This document shows positions 27,776 to 37,062 of a DNA stretch of 64,000 bases, one piece after another. The notes beneath the pieces are model-generated. The model was not told the origin of the DNA and searched no databases. It saw only the letters and a program-made list of their open reading frames with translations. Source of the stretch: an uncultured Bacteroides sp. (GTDB taxonomy: Bacteria; Bacteroidota; Bacteroidia; Bacteroidales; Bacteroidaceae); NCBI GenBank assembly GCA_900766005.1, contig CAAFTU010000109.1, positions 1-64,000 on the forward strand, read 5' to 3'. The position numbers and the translations under genes were made by a program. The number at the start of each line of letters is the position of its first letter. Position 1 is the stretch's first letter.

Positions 27776-27781
27776 TGACGG

Positions 27782-27789
27782 CAAAGATA
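27782..27789 (-). promoter_or_regulatory. Predicted promoter -7 element for recR
   Basis: On the minus strand TATCTTTG, about 97 nt before the recR start; the leader would contain the degenerate repeat. Confidence 0.55.
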
Positions 27790-27821
27790 CAGATTATTGT
27801 GTGAATACCTACAAAAAATAG

Positions 27822-27829
27822 TACCTTTG
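27822..27829 (+). promoter_or_regulatory. Predicted -7 element for the symporter gene
   Basis: TACCTTTG fits TAnnTTTG; only 8 nt separate it from the first of two adjacent ATGs (27838, 27841), implying a nearly leaderless transcript. Confidence 0.6.
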
Positions 27830-27837
27830 CGCCCATT

Positions 27838-29295
27838 ATGATGATACTTGTTACAATTGTCTGCTATTTTGCCGCCTTGCTGCTCATAGCCCGCACCACC
27901 GGCCGTCAGGGCAGTTCCAGTGCGGCATTTTTTAAAGGAGAGAACCGTTCTCCCTGGTATGTAGTCTCATTCGGCATGATCGGAGCTTCCATTTCCGGCG
28001 TTACCTTTGTCTCCGTACCGGGCATGGTTCGGGGGCTCGACATGACCTACATGCAAACCGTATTCGGCTTCTTTTTCGGCTATATGGCGGTGGCTCATAT
28101 TCTGCTGCCACTGTACTACAAGCTCCGGCTGACGAGCATTTACGGCTATCTCGGCTCGCGCATCGGAGAGCATGCCTACCGCACCGGCTCTTTCTTTTTC
28201 CTCCTCTCGCGCATGCTGGGCACGGCAGCCAAACTCTATCTGGTCTGCCTCATTCTCCACACCTATGTATTCCAGGATTTACCGGTCCCGTTTTGGATGA
28301 TTGCCGTAGGGTCCGTGGCATTGGTGTGGATTTATACCCATAAAAGCGGAATAAGAACCATCGTCTGGACAGACACACTGCAGACTTTCTGCCTGATTGC
28401 GGCGCTGATTCTCATCATCTACTTCACTGTCAGACAGCTGGGGATGGATTTCGGCGGTATTGTTCAGACCTTACAGGACAGCGAGCACAGCCGGATTTTT
28501 GTGTTCGACGACTGGGTGTCGAAGCAGAATTTCTTCAAGCAGTTTTTCAGCGGCATCTTCATCGTGATTGTAATGACCGGACTCGACCAGGATATGATGC
28601 AGAAGAACCTGACATGCCGCAACTTACAGGAGGCTCAGAAAAACATGTACTGCTACGGATTTTCGTTCATCCCGCTGAATTTCCTCTTTCTCTGCCTGGG
28701 TATTCTCCTGCTCGCACTGGCTTCCCACATGCATTTGGACCTGCCTGCCACGAGCGATGACATCCTGCCGATGTTTGCCGCTCAAGGATATCTCGGACAA
28801 CCCGTACTCATACTTTTCGCTATCGGCATGATTGCAGCCGCCTTCAGCAATTCCGACTCCGCCCTCACGGCAATGACAACAAGCGTGTGCATCGACTTCC
28901 TGCGCACCGACACGGACGATGAAGAGACCGCGCGTAGAAAAAGAAACAAGGTGCATCTCTGCCTGTCGGTCCTGCTGGCTTTCTTTATCTGCCTGGTAGA
29001 GCAGCTCCACAGCCAGAGCGTCCTTGATGCTATCTACATCATTGCCTCCTACACATACGGCCCGCTGCTGGGGATGTTTGCTTTCGGGCTGTTTACCCGC
29101 CGCAGCACCCGCGACCGGGCAGTGCCTTTCATCGCCGTGCTGTCTCCCGTCATCTGCTATGCCATCCATGTGTGGACAATGAAAGAAACCGGATATAAAT
29201 TCGGCTATGAATTGCTAATGTTAAATGGAACCCTTACCTTTGCAGGACTTTGGATTATGTCAATTAAAACAAATAAAAAAGATGGAAATAACTAG
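27838..29295 (+). CDS. Sodium:solute symporter (SSS family)
   Basis: 485-aa membrane protein with about 13 hydrophobic segments. Motifs of the SSF fold include GMIGASISGVTFVSVPGMVR in the first unwound helix and IGMIAAAFSNSDSALTAMTT with the conserved Ser/Thr-rich sodium site. Substrate unknown. Two adjacent ATGs sit just after the -7 element, so initiation may be leaderless. The 3' end overlaps engB by 14 nt. Confidence 0.88.
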   Translation: MMILVTIVCYFAALLLIARTTGRQGSSSAAFFKGENRSPWYVVSFGMIGASISGVTFVSVPGMVRGLDMTYMQTVFGFFFGYMAVAHILLPLYYKLRLTSIYGYLGSRIGEHAYRTGSFFFLLSRMLGTAAKLYLVCLILHTYVFQDLPVPFWMIAVGSVALVWIYTHKSGIRTIVWTDTLQTFCLIAALILIIYFTVRQLGMDFGGIVQTLQDSEHSRIFVFDDWVSKQNFFKQFFSGIFIVIVMTGLDQDMMQKNLTCRNLQEAQKNMYCYGFSFIPLNFLFLCLGILLLALASHMHLDLPATSDDILPMFAAQGYLGQPVLILFAIGMIAAAFSNSDSALTAMTTSVCIDFLRTDTDDEETARRKRNKVHLCLSVLLAFFICLVEQLHSQSVLDAIYIIASYTYGPLLGMFAFGLFTRRSTRDRAVPFIAVLSPVICYAIHVWTMKETGYKFGYELLMLNGTLTFAGLWIMSIKTNKKDGNN

Positions 29296-29884
29296 TGCAG
29301 AATTTGTAATCAGCAACACAGACGTCAAGAAATGTCCGGCAGGTGTTTTCCCTGAATATGCTTTCATCGGCCGCTCTAATGTAGGAAAATCCAGCCTTAT
29401 CAATATGCTGACCGGCCGGAAAGGACTGGCCATGACTTCCGCTACACCCGGAAAAACAATGCTCATCAATCATTTCATGATTAACAAAAGCTGGTATCTG
29501 GTCGACTTGCCCGGCTATGGCTATGCCCAACGCGGACAGAAAGGAATCAACCAGATACGCAACATTATTGAAAGCTACATCTTGAAACGGGAGCAAATGA
29601 CCAACCTGTTTCTCTTGATTGACTCGCGCCTGGAGCCTCAGAAGATTGACCTTGAGTTCATGGAATGGCTGGGTGAAAACGGGGTACCTTTCTCCATCGT
29701 CTTTACCAAAGCCGACAAGCTGAAGGGCGGACGGCTGAAAATGAATATCAATGCCTACCTGCAAGAACTGAAGAAGCAGTGGGAAGAACTTCCTCCGTAC
29801 TTCATTTCTTCTTCCGAAAGCCGCGAAGGAAGAAAGGAGATATTGGATTATATCGATAGTATCAACAAAGAACTTAGACTTTAA
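29282..29884 (+). CDS. engB: Ribosome biogenesis GTPase EngB/YsxC
   Basis: 200 aa. GTP-binding motifs: G1 GRSNVGKSS, G2 SATPGKT, G3 DLPGYGYA, G4 TKADK, G5 SSSE. EngB helps assemble the large ribosomal subunit. The start at 29282 fits the family (MEITSAEFVISNTDVK) and overlaps the end of the symporter gene by 14 nt, suggesting translational coupling; an upstream in-frame ATG at 29225 would add residues not found in the family. Confidence 0.96.
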   Translation: MEITSAEFVISNTDVKKCPAGVFPEYAFIGRSNVGKSSLINMLTGRKGLAMTSATPGKTMLINHFMINKSWYLVDLPGYGYAQRGQKGINQIRNIIESYILKREQMTNLFLLIDSRLEPQKIDLEFMEWLGENGVPFSIVFTKADKLKGGRLKMNINAYLQELKKQWEELPPYFISSSESREGRKEILDYIDSINKELRL

Positions 29885-29915
29885 GTTTTACTTTAATCTT
29901 AACCTCACAACAAAC

Positions 29916-30518
29916 ATGAAGAAATTACATTTATTTGGGGCTGCATTGGCTGTCTGCTTGCTGAGCGCAACAGAAAGCCGGGCGCAATCATGGAAGGACT
30001 TGTTCAACAAAGAAAACATCTCCAAGGTGGTGGAAACCATCAAAGAACATACCGCCGACTCGGTTTCGATGGTGGGCACCTGGAACTATCAGGCTCCTGC
30101 GGTGGAATTTCTGTCGGACAACCTGCTGATGAAGGCAGGCGGTGAAGCGGCAGAAAAGGTGGCTGAGAACAAGCTGAAGGAGCAGCTGGCAAAAGTCGGA
30201 ATCACAGAAGGACACATGAATTTCACCTTCCATGCCGACAGCACGTTCACCAGCACGGTGGGCAAAAAAACACTGCGGGGCACGTATGCCTACAACAAGG
30301 AGACCAAGCAGGTGGACTTGAAGTACTTCAAATTAGTGAACATGCACGCTCAGCTGCGTTGCAAAGCGAACACCATGGAGCTGCTGTTCAATTCGGACAA
30401 GTTGCTGAAACTCATGGCCTACATCGGTAACAAGAGCAACAGCGCCACACTGAAGGAAGTCAGCTCGCTGGCCAATAAATATGACGGCATGATGCTGGGA
30501 TTCCAACTGATGAAATAG
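29916..30518 (+). CDS. DUF4923 family periplasmic protein
   Basis: 200 aa with a signal peptide ending SRAQS. It has lipocalin-like marks: SMVGTWNYQAPAVEFLSDNL, a helical insertion, then FTFHADSTFTSTVGKKTLRG and TYAYNKETKQVDLKY. This resembles DUF4923, a Bacteroidales family of unknown function. It lies 31 nt after engB and may be read through from it. Confidence 0.8.
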   Translation: MKKLHLFGAALAVCLLSATESRAQSWKDLFNKENISKVVETIKEHTADSVSMVGTWNYQAPAVEFLSDNLLMKAGGEAAEKVAENKLKEQLAKVGITEGHMNFTFHADSTFTSTVGKKTLRGTYAYNKETKQVDLKYFKLVNMHAQLRCKANTMELLFNSDKLLKLMAYIGNKSNSATLKEVSSLANKYDGMMLGFQLMK

Positions 30519-30571
30519 TTGCTTGAATCTTTTTCCGGAAAGGCTGTTTAATACTATTTCGCACCAAACGA

Positions 30572-30602
30572 TTGGAATTTAACAGAAGAAACATTACATT
30601 TG
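30572..30602 (+). promoter_or_regulatory. Promoter for DUF1573 gene
   Basis: TTGG (30572-30575), 19-nt spacer, TACATTTG (30595-30602): a good sigma-ABfr promoter 29 nt before the ATG at 30632. Confidence 0.7.
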
Positions 30603-30631
30603 CAACTTGTTATTAATCAAAAGAAACAACA

Positions 30632-31027
30632 ATGAAAAAGATTTTCTCTTTACTGACTATTTTGGTCATGAGTGTAGGATTTGTTCTTGCACAGACAGCT
30701 GCCAACATCAAATTTGATAAGACAACTCATAATTTCGGAAAATTTTCGGAAACCAATCCCATTGTAAACTGTACATTCACTTTCACCAATATCGGAGATG
30801 CTCCCCTGGTGATCCATCAGGCTGTAGCTTCCTGCGGATGTACGGTGCCGGAATATACCAAAGAACCCATCATGCCGGGTAAGACAGGTACAATCAAGGT
30901 TACTTATAACGGTACCGGCAAATATCCCGGTCATTTTAAAAAGTCGATCACCCTGCGCACCAATGCAAAAACCGAGATGATCAGACTTTATATTGAAGGA
31001 GACATGGAGCCCAAAAAGGCAAAATAG
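30632..31027 (+). CDS. DUF1573 domain protein
   Basis: 131 aa with a signal peptide ending VLAQT. One DUF1573 immunoglobulin-like domain is visible (FDKTTHNFGKFSETNPIVNC; VASCGCTVPEYTKEPIMPGK). Such small secreted proteins are abundant in Bacteroidales; their role is not known. It has its own promoter and is followed by a strong terminator. Confidence 0.92.
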   Translation: MKKIFSLLTILVMSVGFVLAQTAANIKFDKTTHNFGKFSETNPIVNCTFTFTNIGDAPLVIHQAVASCGCTVPEYTKEPIMPGKTGTIKVTYNGTGKYPGHFKKSITLRTNAKTEMIRLYIEGDMEPKKAK

Positions 31028-31101
31028 GCAGCCAATGAGCCCCAAACCGGGTGAATAAACTGCCGGATAGAAAACATCCGATAGAAAATACACCATTAGA
31101 T

Positions 31102-31133
31102 AAAGGAGAATCTTTTGATTCTCCTTTTTTTTT
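31102..31133 (+). terminator. Intrinsic terminator
   Basis: AAAGGAGAATC (31102-31112), loop TTTT, GATTCTCCTTT (31117-31127), then a T run. Textbook rho-independent terminator after DUF1573. Confidence 0.92.
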
Positions 31134-31162
31134 GCTTACTTTGAAGACAAAATTAACCAATA

Positions 31163-31200
31163 ACTAATTAATCATTACTAATTAATCATTACTAATTAAT
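31163..31200. repeat. 14-bp tandem repeat, 2.7 copies
   Basis: ACTAATTAATCATT at 31163-31176 and 31177-31190, then ACTAATTAAT, ending 25 nt before the OPT gene start. It lies in that gene's leader. Confidence 0.95.
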
Positions 31201-31224
31201 AAGGATTCAACACATTTGTCGATT

Positions 31225-33216
31225 ATGAAACAAGAACAAGAGGACAAAGTCACCGGACTTCCTGAGAACGCATTCAGGGAGTTGAAGTCGGGGGAGGTCT
31301 ACAACCCGTTGATGAGCCCCAACAAGAATTATCCAGAAGTCAACCTGTGGTCGGTGTCATGGGGTATTGCCATGGCCATTCTATTCTCTGCAGCCGCAGC
31401 CTATCTCGGTCTGAAGGTGGGACAGGTATTTGAAGCCGCCATTCCTATTGCCATCATTGCCGTGGGAGTGTCGGGAGCAGCCAAAAGAAAGAATGCACTG
31501 GGCGAGAATGTCATCATCCAGTCCATCGGTGCCTGCTCGGGCGTCATTGTGGCAGGAGCCATCTTCACCTTGCCTGCCCTGTATATTCTGCAAGCCAAGT
31601 ATCCGGAAATGACGGTTACGTTCATGCAGGTGTTTATCAGCTCTTTGCTGGGCGGTATCTTAGGCATTTTGTTTTTAATTCCGTTCCGCAAATATTTTGT
31701 GAGCGACATGCACGGTAAATATCCCTTCCCGGAAGCTACGGCCACCACTCAGGTGCTGATTTCGGGAGAAAAAGGCGGCAACCAGGCCAAACCTTTGCTG
31801 ATGGCAGGACTGGTAGGAGGTCTGTACGACTTCATTGTGGCTACCTTCGGATGGTGGAACGAAAACTTCACTACCCGCGTGTGCAGCTACGGTGAAATGC
31901 TGGCAGACAAAGCGAAGCTGGTATTCAAGGTCAACACAGGAGCAGCCGTATTGGGATTAGGATATATCGTCGGACTGAAATATGCTTCCATCATCTGTGC
32001 CGGTTCACTGGCCGTGTGGTGGATTATCATTCCCGGCATGTCTCTTATCTGGGGCGACAGTGTGCTCAATGCCTGGAACCCGGAAATCACGTCGACCGTA
32101 GGCATGATGAGCCCGGAAGAAATCTTCAAATATTATGCAAAGAGCATCGGTATCGGCGGCATTGCCATGGCCGGTGTCATTGGCATCATCCGCTCTTGGG
32201 GCATCATCACCAGCGCCGTGGGACTGGCAGCCAAGGAAATGGGCGGCAAGGGCCATGTAGAAAAAGCGGTAATCCGCACGCAGCGCGACCTTTCCATGAA
32301 AATTATCGCTGTGGGTTCTATCATCACGCTCATCCTCGTGGTGCTGTTCTTCTACTTTGACGTGATGCAAGGCAACCTGCTGCACACCGTAGTGGCTATT
32401 CTACTGGTGGCCGGCATCTCTTTCCTGTTTACTACCGTAGCCGCCAACGCCATTGCCATTGTGGGCACCAACCCGGTTTCCGGAATGACGCTGATGACCC
32501 TGATCCTGGCCTCTGTAGTGATGGTGGCTGTGGGCTTGAAAGGCCCCTCCGGTATGGTGGCAGCCCTCGTGATGGGAGGTGTGGTGTGTACCGCTCTTTC
32601 CATGGCAGGTGGATTTATCACTGACTTGAAAATCGGCTACTGGCTCGGCAGCACTCCGGCCAAGCAGCAGACTTGGAAGTTCTTGGGCACATTCGTTTCG
32701 GCAGCTACCGTGGGCGGTGTGATGATCATCCTCAACAAGACATACGGATTCGCCAGCGGCGCACTCGCAGCTCCGCAGGCCAACGCCATGGCAGCCGTTA
32801 TCGAACCTTTGATGAGCGGTGTCGGTGCGCCCTGGCTGCTCTACGGCATCGGAGCCTTGCTGGCTGTGGTATTGACGCTTTGCAAAGTGCCTGCCCTGGC
32901 TTTTGCCCTGGGTATGTTTATCCCGCTGGAACTGAACGTGCCGCTGGTTGTAGGTGGTGCCATCAACTGGTACATCACCAGCCGCAGCAAAGATGCTGCC
33001 CTGAATGCCGAAAGAGGCGAAAAAGGTACCCTGCTGGCTTCGGGCTTCATTGCAGGAGGTGCTTTGATGGGTGTAGTCAGTGCAGCGATGCGTTTCGGCG
33101 GCATCAACCTGCTCAACGAAGCTTGGATGAACAACACGCTTTCGCAAGTGCTGGCATTAGGAGCTTATGCGTTGCTGATACTCTACTTCGTCAAAGCTTC
33201 GATGAAAGTAAAGTAA
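31225..33216 (+). CDS. OPT family oligopeptide transporter
   Basis: 663 aa with about 15 hydrophobic segments. It begins LPENAFRELKSGEVYNPLMS, typical of Bacteroidetes OPT members, with SWGIAMAILFSAAAAYLGLK in the first segment and repeated small-residue-rich helices. OPT proteins import small peptides or metal chelates by proton symport. The ATG at 31225 is chosen over an upstream ATT because the sequence before it is the 14-bp repeat. Confidence 0.9.
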   Translation: MKQEQEDKVTGLPENAFRELKSGEVYNPLMSPNKNYPEVNLWSVSWGIAMAILFSAAAAYLGLKVGQVFEAAIPIAIIAVGVSGAAKRKNALGENVIIQSIGACSGVIVAGAIFTLPALYILQAKYPEMTVTFMQVFISSLLGGILGILFLIPFRKYFVSDMHGKYPFPEATATTQVLISGEKGGNQAKPLLMAGLVGGLYDFIVATFGWWNENFTTRVCSYGEMLADKAKLVFKVNTGAAVLGLGYIVGLKYASIICAGSLAVWWIIIPGMSLIWGDSVLNAWNPEITSTVGMMSPEEIFKYYAKSIGIGGIAMAGVIGIIRSWGIITSAVGLAAKEMGGKGHVEKAVIRTQRDLSMKIIAVGSIITLILVVLFFYFDVMQGNLLHTVVAILLVAGISFLFTTVAANAIAIVGTNPVSGMTLMTLILASVVMVAVGLKGPSGMVAALVMGGVVCTALSMAGGFITDLKIGYWLGSTPAKQQTWKFLGTFVSAATVGGVMIILNKTYGFASGALAAPQANAMAAVIEPLMSGVGAPWLLYGIGALLAVVLTLCKVPALAFALGMFIPLELNVPLVVGGAINWYITSRSKDAALNAERGEKGTLLASGFIAGGALMGVVSAAMRFGGINLLNEAWMNNTLSQVLALGAYALLILYFVKASMKVK

Positions 33217-33251
33217 CAACGACATAACAACTAAGCAGCCAAAAAGCAACG

Positions 33252-33305
33252 AATCAATAACAAGCTAACTAATAAATCAATAACAAGCTAAATATAACAA
33301 GCTAA
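33252..33305. repeat. AATCAATAACAAGCTAA repeat, three partial copies
   Basis: 17-bp word at 33252-33268 and 33275-33291, and its 3' part ATAACAAGCTAA at 33294-33305, in the short gap between the OPT and DUF1460 genes. Confidence 0.9.
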
Positions 33306-33315
33306 ATTACGAGTT

Positions 33316-34095
33316 ATGAAAATCGTGTTAACCATCCTCTTATGGTTGGCCGGTACTGTCGTTTATTCACAGAATCCATCTCCGGAGCATGCTCTGCAGA
33401 TGGATTCTGCTGCTATGGTACGTATCGGCTGCACCTACTTGGGCACACCTTATGTGGCCCACACGCTCGATCTGGAAGGAGAAGAGCGTCTCATTGTGAA
33501 CAGACAGGAAGTAGACTGCATCCTGTTCGTGGAATATACCTTGGCAGAAGCTTTGGGAGGGTCGTTCAATGAAAACCTGCAGCGCATCCGCTACCGCAAC
33601 GGGGTGATCGACGGCTACACCTCCCGTCTGCACTACACCTCCGACTGGATTGAGAACGGGGTGCGGGGCGGTTTTCTGACGGATGTTACCGCCCTTCACT
33701 CCCCGCACACCCAGACATTGCATCTATCGTTTATGTCTACCCATCCGCAGCGGTATAAGAAGCTGGCTCAGTCGCCGGAAGATGTGGCCCGGATGGCCGA
33801 ATGTGAGCATAGATTAACCGGAAAAGTGGTGCATTGGCTGCCGGAAGACGCCTTACCCGACGGCGGACTGCCGTGGATTCACGACGGAGACATCCTTGCC
33901 ATCACCACTCAGGTGAGCGGACTGGACATCGCCCACGTAGGTATCGCGCTCTACCGGCAAGGAAAACTGCATCTGCTGCATGCCTCTTCCTCATTGAAGA
34001 AAGTCGTCATCAGCCACACACCCTTGCACCAGATGCTGAAGAAAAACAAATCATGGACTGGCATCCGCGTGATGCGGATGGCTCAGTCCAAATGA
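33316..34095 (+). CDS. DUF1460 N-acetylmuramoyl-L-alanine amidase-like protein
   Basis: 259 aa, signal peptide ending VVYSQ. It has the DUF1460 NlpC/P60-like fold: GTPYVAHTLDLEGEE, catalytic Cys in NRQEVDCILFVEYTLAEAL, and histidine in DIAHVGIALYRQG followed by HLLHASSSLKKVVI. Bacteroides members of this family have been characterised as amidases acting on the stem of peptidoglycan fragments. It follows the OPT transporter by 99 nt and may share its transcript, which would couple peptide import with muropeptide trimming; that link is inference. Confidence 0.87.
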   Translation: MKIVLTILLWLAGTVVYSQNPSPEHALQMDSAAMVRIGCTYLGTPYVAHTLDLEGEERLIVNRQEVDCILFVEYTLAEALGGSFNENLQRIRYRNGVIDGYTSRLHYTSDWIENGVRGGFLTDVTALHSPHTQTLHLSFMSTHPQRYKKLAQSPEDVARMAECEHRLTGKVVHWLPEDALPDGGLPWIHDGDILAITTQVSGLDIAHVGIALYRQGKLHLLHASSSLKKVVISHTPLHQMLKKNKSWTGIRVMRMAQSK

Positions 34096-34158
34096 TAAGG
34101 GTGTTCGAAGTCAAAATGAGAAGGATTTCTCACTCAAAATGATAAGAGTGCTCGAAGT
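34090..34158. repeat. 22-bp direct repeat across two convergent gene ends
   Basis: AAATGATAAG-GTG-TCGAAGT occurs at 34090-34111 and 34137-34158, with two mismatches and 47-bp spacing. The first copy holds the DUF1460 stop, the second the last codons and stop of lipB. Confidence 0.85.
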
Positions 34159-34796
34159 TCACCCTCCAAGCGTTGCTTCACTTCGTCCATCGGAACCTCC
34201 TGTTTCAGTTCCTGGCGAAGTGAAGTAACTCCTTTATCTACAAAACCGCAAGGATGGATGTAACTGAAATAGCGCAAATCCGTATTCACATTAAACGCCA
34301 GTCCGTGCATCGTCACATAATGACTGCTTCTCACGCCGATGGCACAGATTTTCCGTGCACGAGGCGTATCGCCTTCCAGCCACACACCCGTAGCCTTCGC
34401 CAGGCGGCCGGCCTCAATGCCATACGAAGCACACACCCGGATGACCGCCTCTTCCAGCAAATGCACATACTCTTTCAGTCCCAAGCCAAATTCCTCCAGG
34501 TTCAGGATCGGGTAGCAAACCCATTGTCCGGGACCATGGTAAGTGATATCCCCTCCCCTGTCTATGTGATACAGCGTGGCTCCCAGACGCTCCAGCTGCT
34601 CAGGATTAAGCAACATGTTGTTCTCCTTGCCACTCCGCCCCAACGTATAGACATGCGGATGCTGACACATCACAATCCGGTTTTCATAGGCGTGCTGCTC
34701 CGATTTAGCACGCACCACCTCGTCAAACCACTCCGTCTGCCGCTCCCATGCTTCAGCATACGGCACCAAGCCCCAATCGACAAATGTTGTTTTCAT
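34134..34796 (-). CDS. lipB: Octanoyl-[ACP]:protein N-octanoyltransferase
   Basis: 220 aa. Transfers octanoate from ACP to lipoyl domains. The family motifs are clear: RGGDITYHGPGQWVCYPILN, the lysine-containing KATGVWL, and IGVRSSHYVTMHGLAFNVN, followed by a cysteine in HPCGF. Single gene converging on DUF1460. The final residues (GELRALLSF) are encoded by one copy of the 22-bp direct repeat. Confidence 0.96.
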   Translation of the reverse strand: MKTTFVDWGLVPYAEAWERQTEWFDEVVRAKSEQHAYENRIVMCQHPHVYTLGRSGKENNMLLNPEQLERLGATLYHIDRGGDITYHGPGQWVCYPILNLEEFGLGLKEYVHLLEEAVIRVCASYGIEAGRLAKATGVWLEGDTPRARKICAIGVRSSHYVTMHGLAFNVNTDLRYFSYIHPCGFVDKGVTSLRQELKQEVPMDEVKQRLEGELRALLSF

Positions 34797-34895
34797 GCGT
34801 ATTATAAATTAAGTGTTAACAATTAGCAATTTAGCAATCAGCCATAGGCATAATATAAAACAGGCACTGCTTCCGCTTTGCTCTGCTTTGCCGGA

Positions 34896-35684
34896 TCAGA
34901 AGAAATAGCCGAATCCCATATTCAGATAGATGGGATACATGGCAAACGAAATAGTGTCGAAATCCTTCTGGAATATATCATTCAGCCCCCAGGTGAGATC
35001 AGCATGAACGGTGAGGTGCTTGAAAGCCTTCCACTCTCCTCCCAGCTGCAAGCCCCACTGAAACTTCCTCAGTTCGTCCGAGAAGTCGTAAGTGGCAATG
35101 CTTCCTCCGCTGAAGTTGACGCGCGAACCGGTAGCATCCGGAGTGCGCAGATGGCCGTCATACACATGGCCGGAGAAGTTGCCTTCGGTCATATACGACA
35201 CATACGGGCCGCATGAAAGTTTCCACCGGTTGCTGATGCGGTAGTCCACGAGCACGGGCACCGTCAAATAAGAGTTCTTCACTTTCGTCTTCACTCCTCC
35301 GGTCCACAGCCCCTGCAGCTCGCCGCCGTTCTCGTTGATAATCTTCATACCGTAATTCTTCACGGTAGCCTCCGTATTCATATTCTTGTTCTCCAGGCGC
35401 AGTCCAAGCGTCAGCCCCCACTTTTTGGCGGCATCGAACCACTTCGTAGCATTTCCCTCGATAGCAATGGCAATGCCCGGAGCATAACTGTCGATGCTGC
35501 GGATTTCCTCCGGCAAGGGAAGCGGTGCCGTACCACCGATGTTGAATCCGGCTTTGATGCTATATTCCCAGCCATGCAGATAAGAGTTGATGATGCTCTG
35601 CGTACGCTCCCGCTGAGCCGAAACACCGACTGCAAACAAACTGCACAAGAGCAGTGTCAATCCTTTTTTATAGTATGTCTTCAT
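34896..35684 (-). CDS. Outer membrane beta-barrel protein
   Basis: 262 aa, signal peptide ending VSAQR. Alternating hydrophobic strands with aromatic caps (WKLSCGPYVSYMTE, MYPIYLNMGFGYFF) and a C-terminal phenylalanine indicate a small outer membrane barrel of the PorT/OmpX-like type. It follows the PCMD lipoprotein gene with only the 21-bp repeat array between, so the two probably share a transcript. Function unknown. Confidence 0.8.
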   Translation of the reverse strand: MKTYYKKGLTLLLCSLFAVGVSAQRERTQSIINSYLHGWEYSIKAGFNIGGTAPLPLPEEIRSIDSYAPGIAIAIEGNATKWFDAAKKWGLTLGLRLENKNMNTEATVKNYGMKIINENGGELQGLWTGGVKTKVKNSYLTVPVLVDYRISNRWKLSCGPYVSYMTEGNFSGHVYDGHLRTPDATGSRVNFSGGSIATYDFSDELRKFQWGLQLGGEWKAFKHLTVHADLTWGLNDIFQKDFDTISFAMYPIYLNMGFGYFF

Positions 35685-35711
35685 TGTCTTTTTTTCGTTA
35701 TTTGTTTTTCC

Positions 35712-35795
35712 GAATACTGATTCGATGTTATTGAATACTGATTCGTTGTTACTGAATGATGATTCGTTGTTACTGAATGATGATTCGATGTTATT
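35712..35795. repeat. 21-bp tandem repeat, four copies
   Basis: Units at 35712, 35733, 35754 and 35775, all of the form GAATxxTGATTCGxTGTTAxT, varying at four positions. Lies directly after the stop of the PCMD gene. Confidence 0.95.
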
Positions 35796-35801
35796 GAATG
35801 A

Positions 35802-36950
35802 TTATTTCACTGTCAAAGTAACTTCGTCCACACAAAGCGTACTGCCGATGGCTCCCTTGAAATAATTCCCGTTCACACTGGAAGAGAAGACAATAGCCAG
35901 TTTGTAGCCCCCTTTCTTCAGTTTTTCGGCATCCACCGTCTTGCCATTGCGCGCCACAAACGGGAACTTAAACTTCGTCCATTCTTTCTTTTCGGGCAGG
36001 TAGTCGCCTTTCACTGCCGGTTCATACTGCGCACCCCGATCCGCTTTGAAACGGGCCATCAGCACAATGCGGTCGGACGTCAGCGAGTTGCCCCCATCCA
36101 GCGAGTTCACTTTTTCGTCCACCTCATAAAGCACACCGTAGATATCACATTCATCCTGCATGCCCGGCACCGGTGTGTTGTTTTCTTCATACACCGCTCC
36201 GCGCTGGAATTTATAATAACCCTCCAGCGATACCGGTTCTTCAAAGAACGGGAAACCGAGTTGAGTAGCTGTCAGCGGATTGCTCAAAGCCGACTTCACA
36301 TCGAACGAACCGATGAAGAGGTTGCCGGCAGCGATATACATGCTGGCCATGGCACCGAACGGACCGGTATCCTTGGTTTCCAGTTTCACATATTTACCGC
36401 CATCAAAACCTCCGTCCTTCATCTGCACGGTGGGATAATTCAAGGAATTTCCTTTGGCCTCACCCGTCAGCTTGAAACCCGGATTACCGCTCGCCCACTC
36501 CAAGCGCTTGCCATCTTGAATTTCATAGAAGATGTGGTAAGGATTTTCGCTGCTCAGCAGTTCGAAATGGTATTTCGTGGGCAGCTGCGTCTGCCATAAG
36601 CTCACCTGATATACCGCCGTATTCGCTTGGTCCTCCGACACCACCTTAAACTGACGGGTCTGCTTTTCGCTGAAATTATAGAACGGAGCTTCATCGCCCT
36701 TGCTATTCGTCAATGGAGCAACCGTGGCCCCCTCAGGAAGTTCGAAATGGATTTCCACCCGCTGTAAATTGACTCCCCCGGATACATACAGCTGAATTGT
36801 ATGATTCTCGGCATTGATAGTGGCCTGCTGAATGTGACTTCCCGTACATCCGTCAATAGCCGCTTCTTGATTCAACGCTTCGTCTTGAATGCAGGAGGCA
36901 AGGCTGAAAGTAAGCAATCCCGCTCCTACGATAAATGTCTTTAAATTCAT
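35802..36950 (-). CDS. PCMD-domain lipoprotein
   Basis: 382 aa, lipobox SLASC (C19) followed by IQDEALNQE. An N-terminal Ig-like domain (about 35-115) is followed by a larger jelly-roll region matching the Bacteroidetes PCMD (putative carbohydrate metabolism) domain: GGFDGGKYVKLETKD, YKFQRGAVY and a C-terminal KLAIVFSSSVNG-containing strand. Possibly a surface glycan binder. Promoter at 37063-37070. Pairs with the downstream barrel protein. Confidence 0.78.
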   Translation of the reverse strand: MNLKTFIVGAGLLTFSLASCIQDEALNQEAAIDGCTGSHIQQATINAENHTIQLYVSGGVNLQRVEIHFELPEGATVAPLTNSKGDEAPFYNFSEKQTRQFKVVSEDQANTAVYQVSLWQTQLPTKYHFELLSSENPYHIFYEIQDGKRLEWASGNPGFKLTGEAKGNSLNYPTVQMKDGGFDGGKYVKLETKDTGPFGAMASMYIAAGNLFIGSFDVKSALSNPLTATQLGFPFFEEPVSLEGYYKFQRGAVYEENNTPVPGMQDECDIYGVLYEVDEKVNSLDGGNSLTSDRIVLMARFKADRGAQYEPAVKGDYLPEKKEWTKFKFPFVARNGKTVDAEKLKKGGYKLAIVFSSSVNGNYFKGAIGSTLCVDEVTLTVK

Positions 36951-37062
36951 AAATTGTGCGTATTAATAATGCGTTTTACTAAATGTATTAATAAAGTGTA
37001 TCATTCATGTGTTTCTGAAAGAGCATCCTTATAATAAAGAGTGTCTTTCTTAGAACACGCGA

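Noticed and set aside
32401..33227. Long frames on both strands inside the OPT gene
   Set aside because: Antisense or out-of-frame shadows of a well-supported membrane protein gene with high GC third positions.
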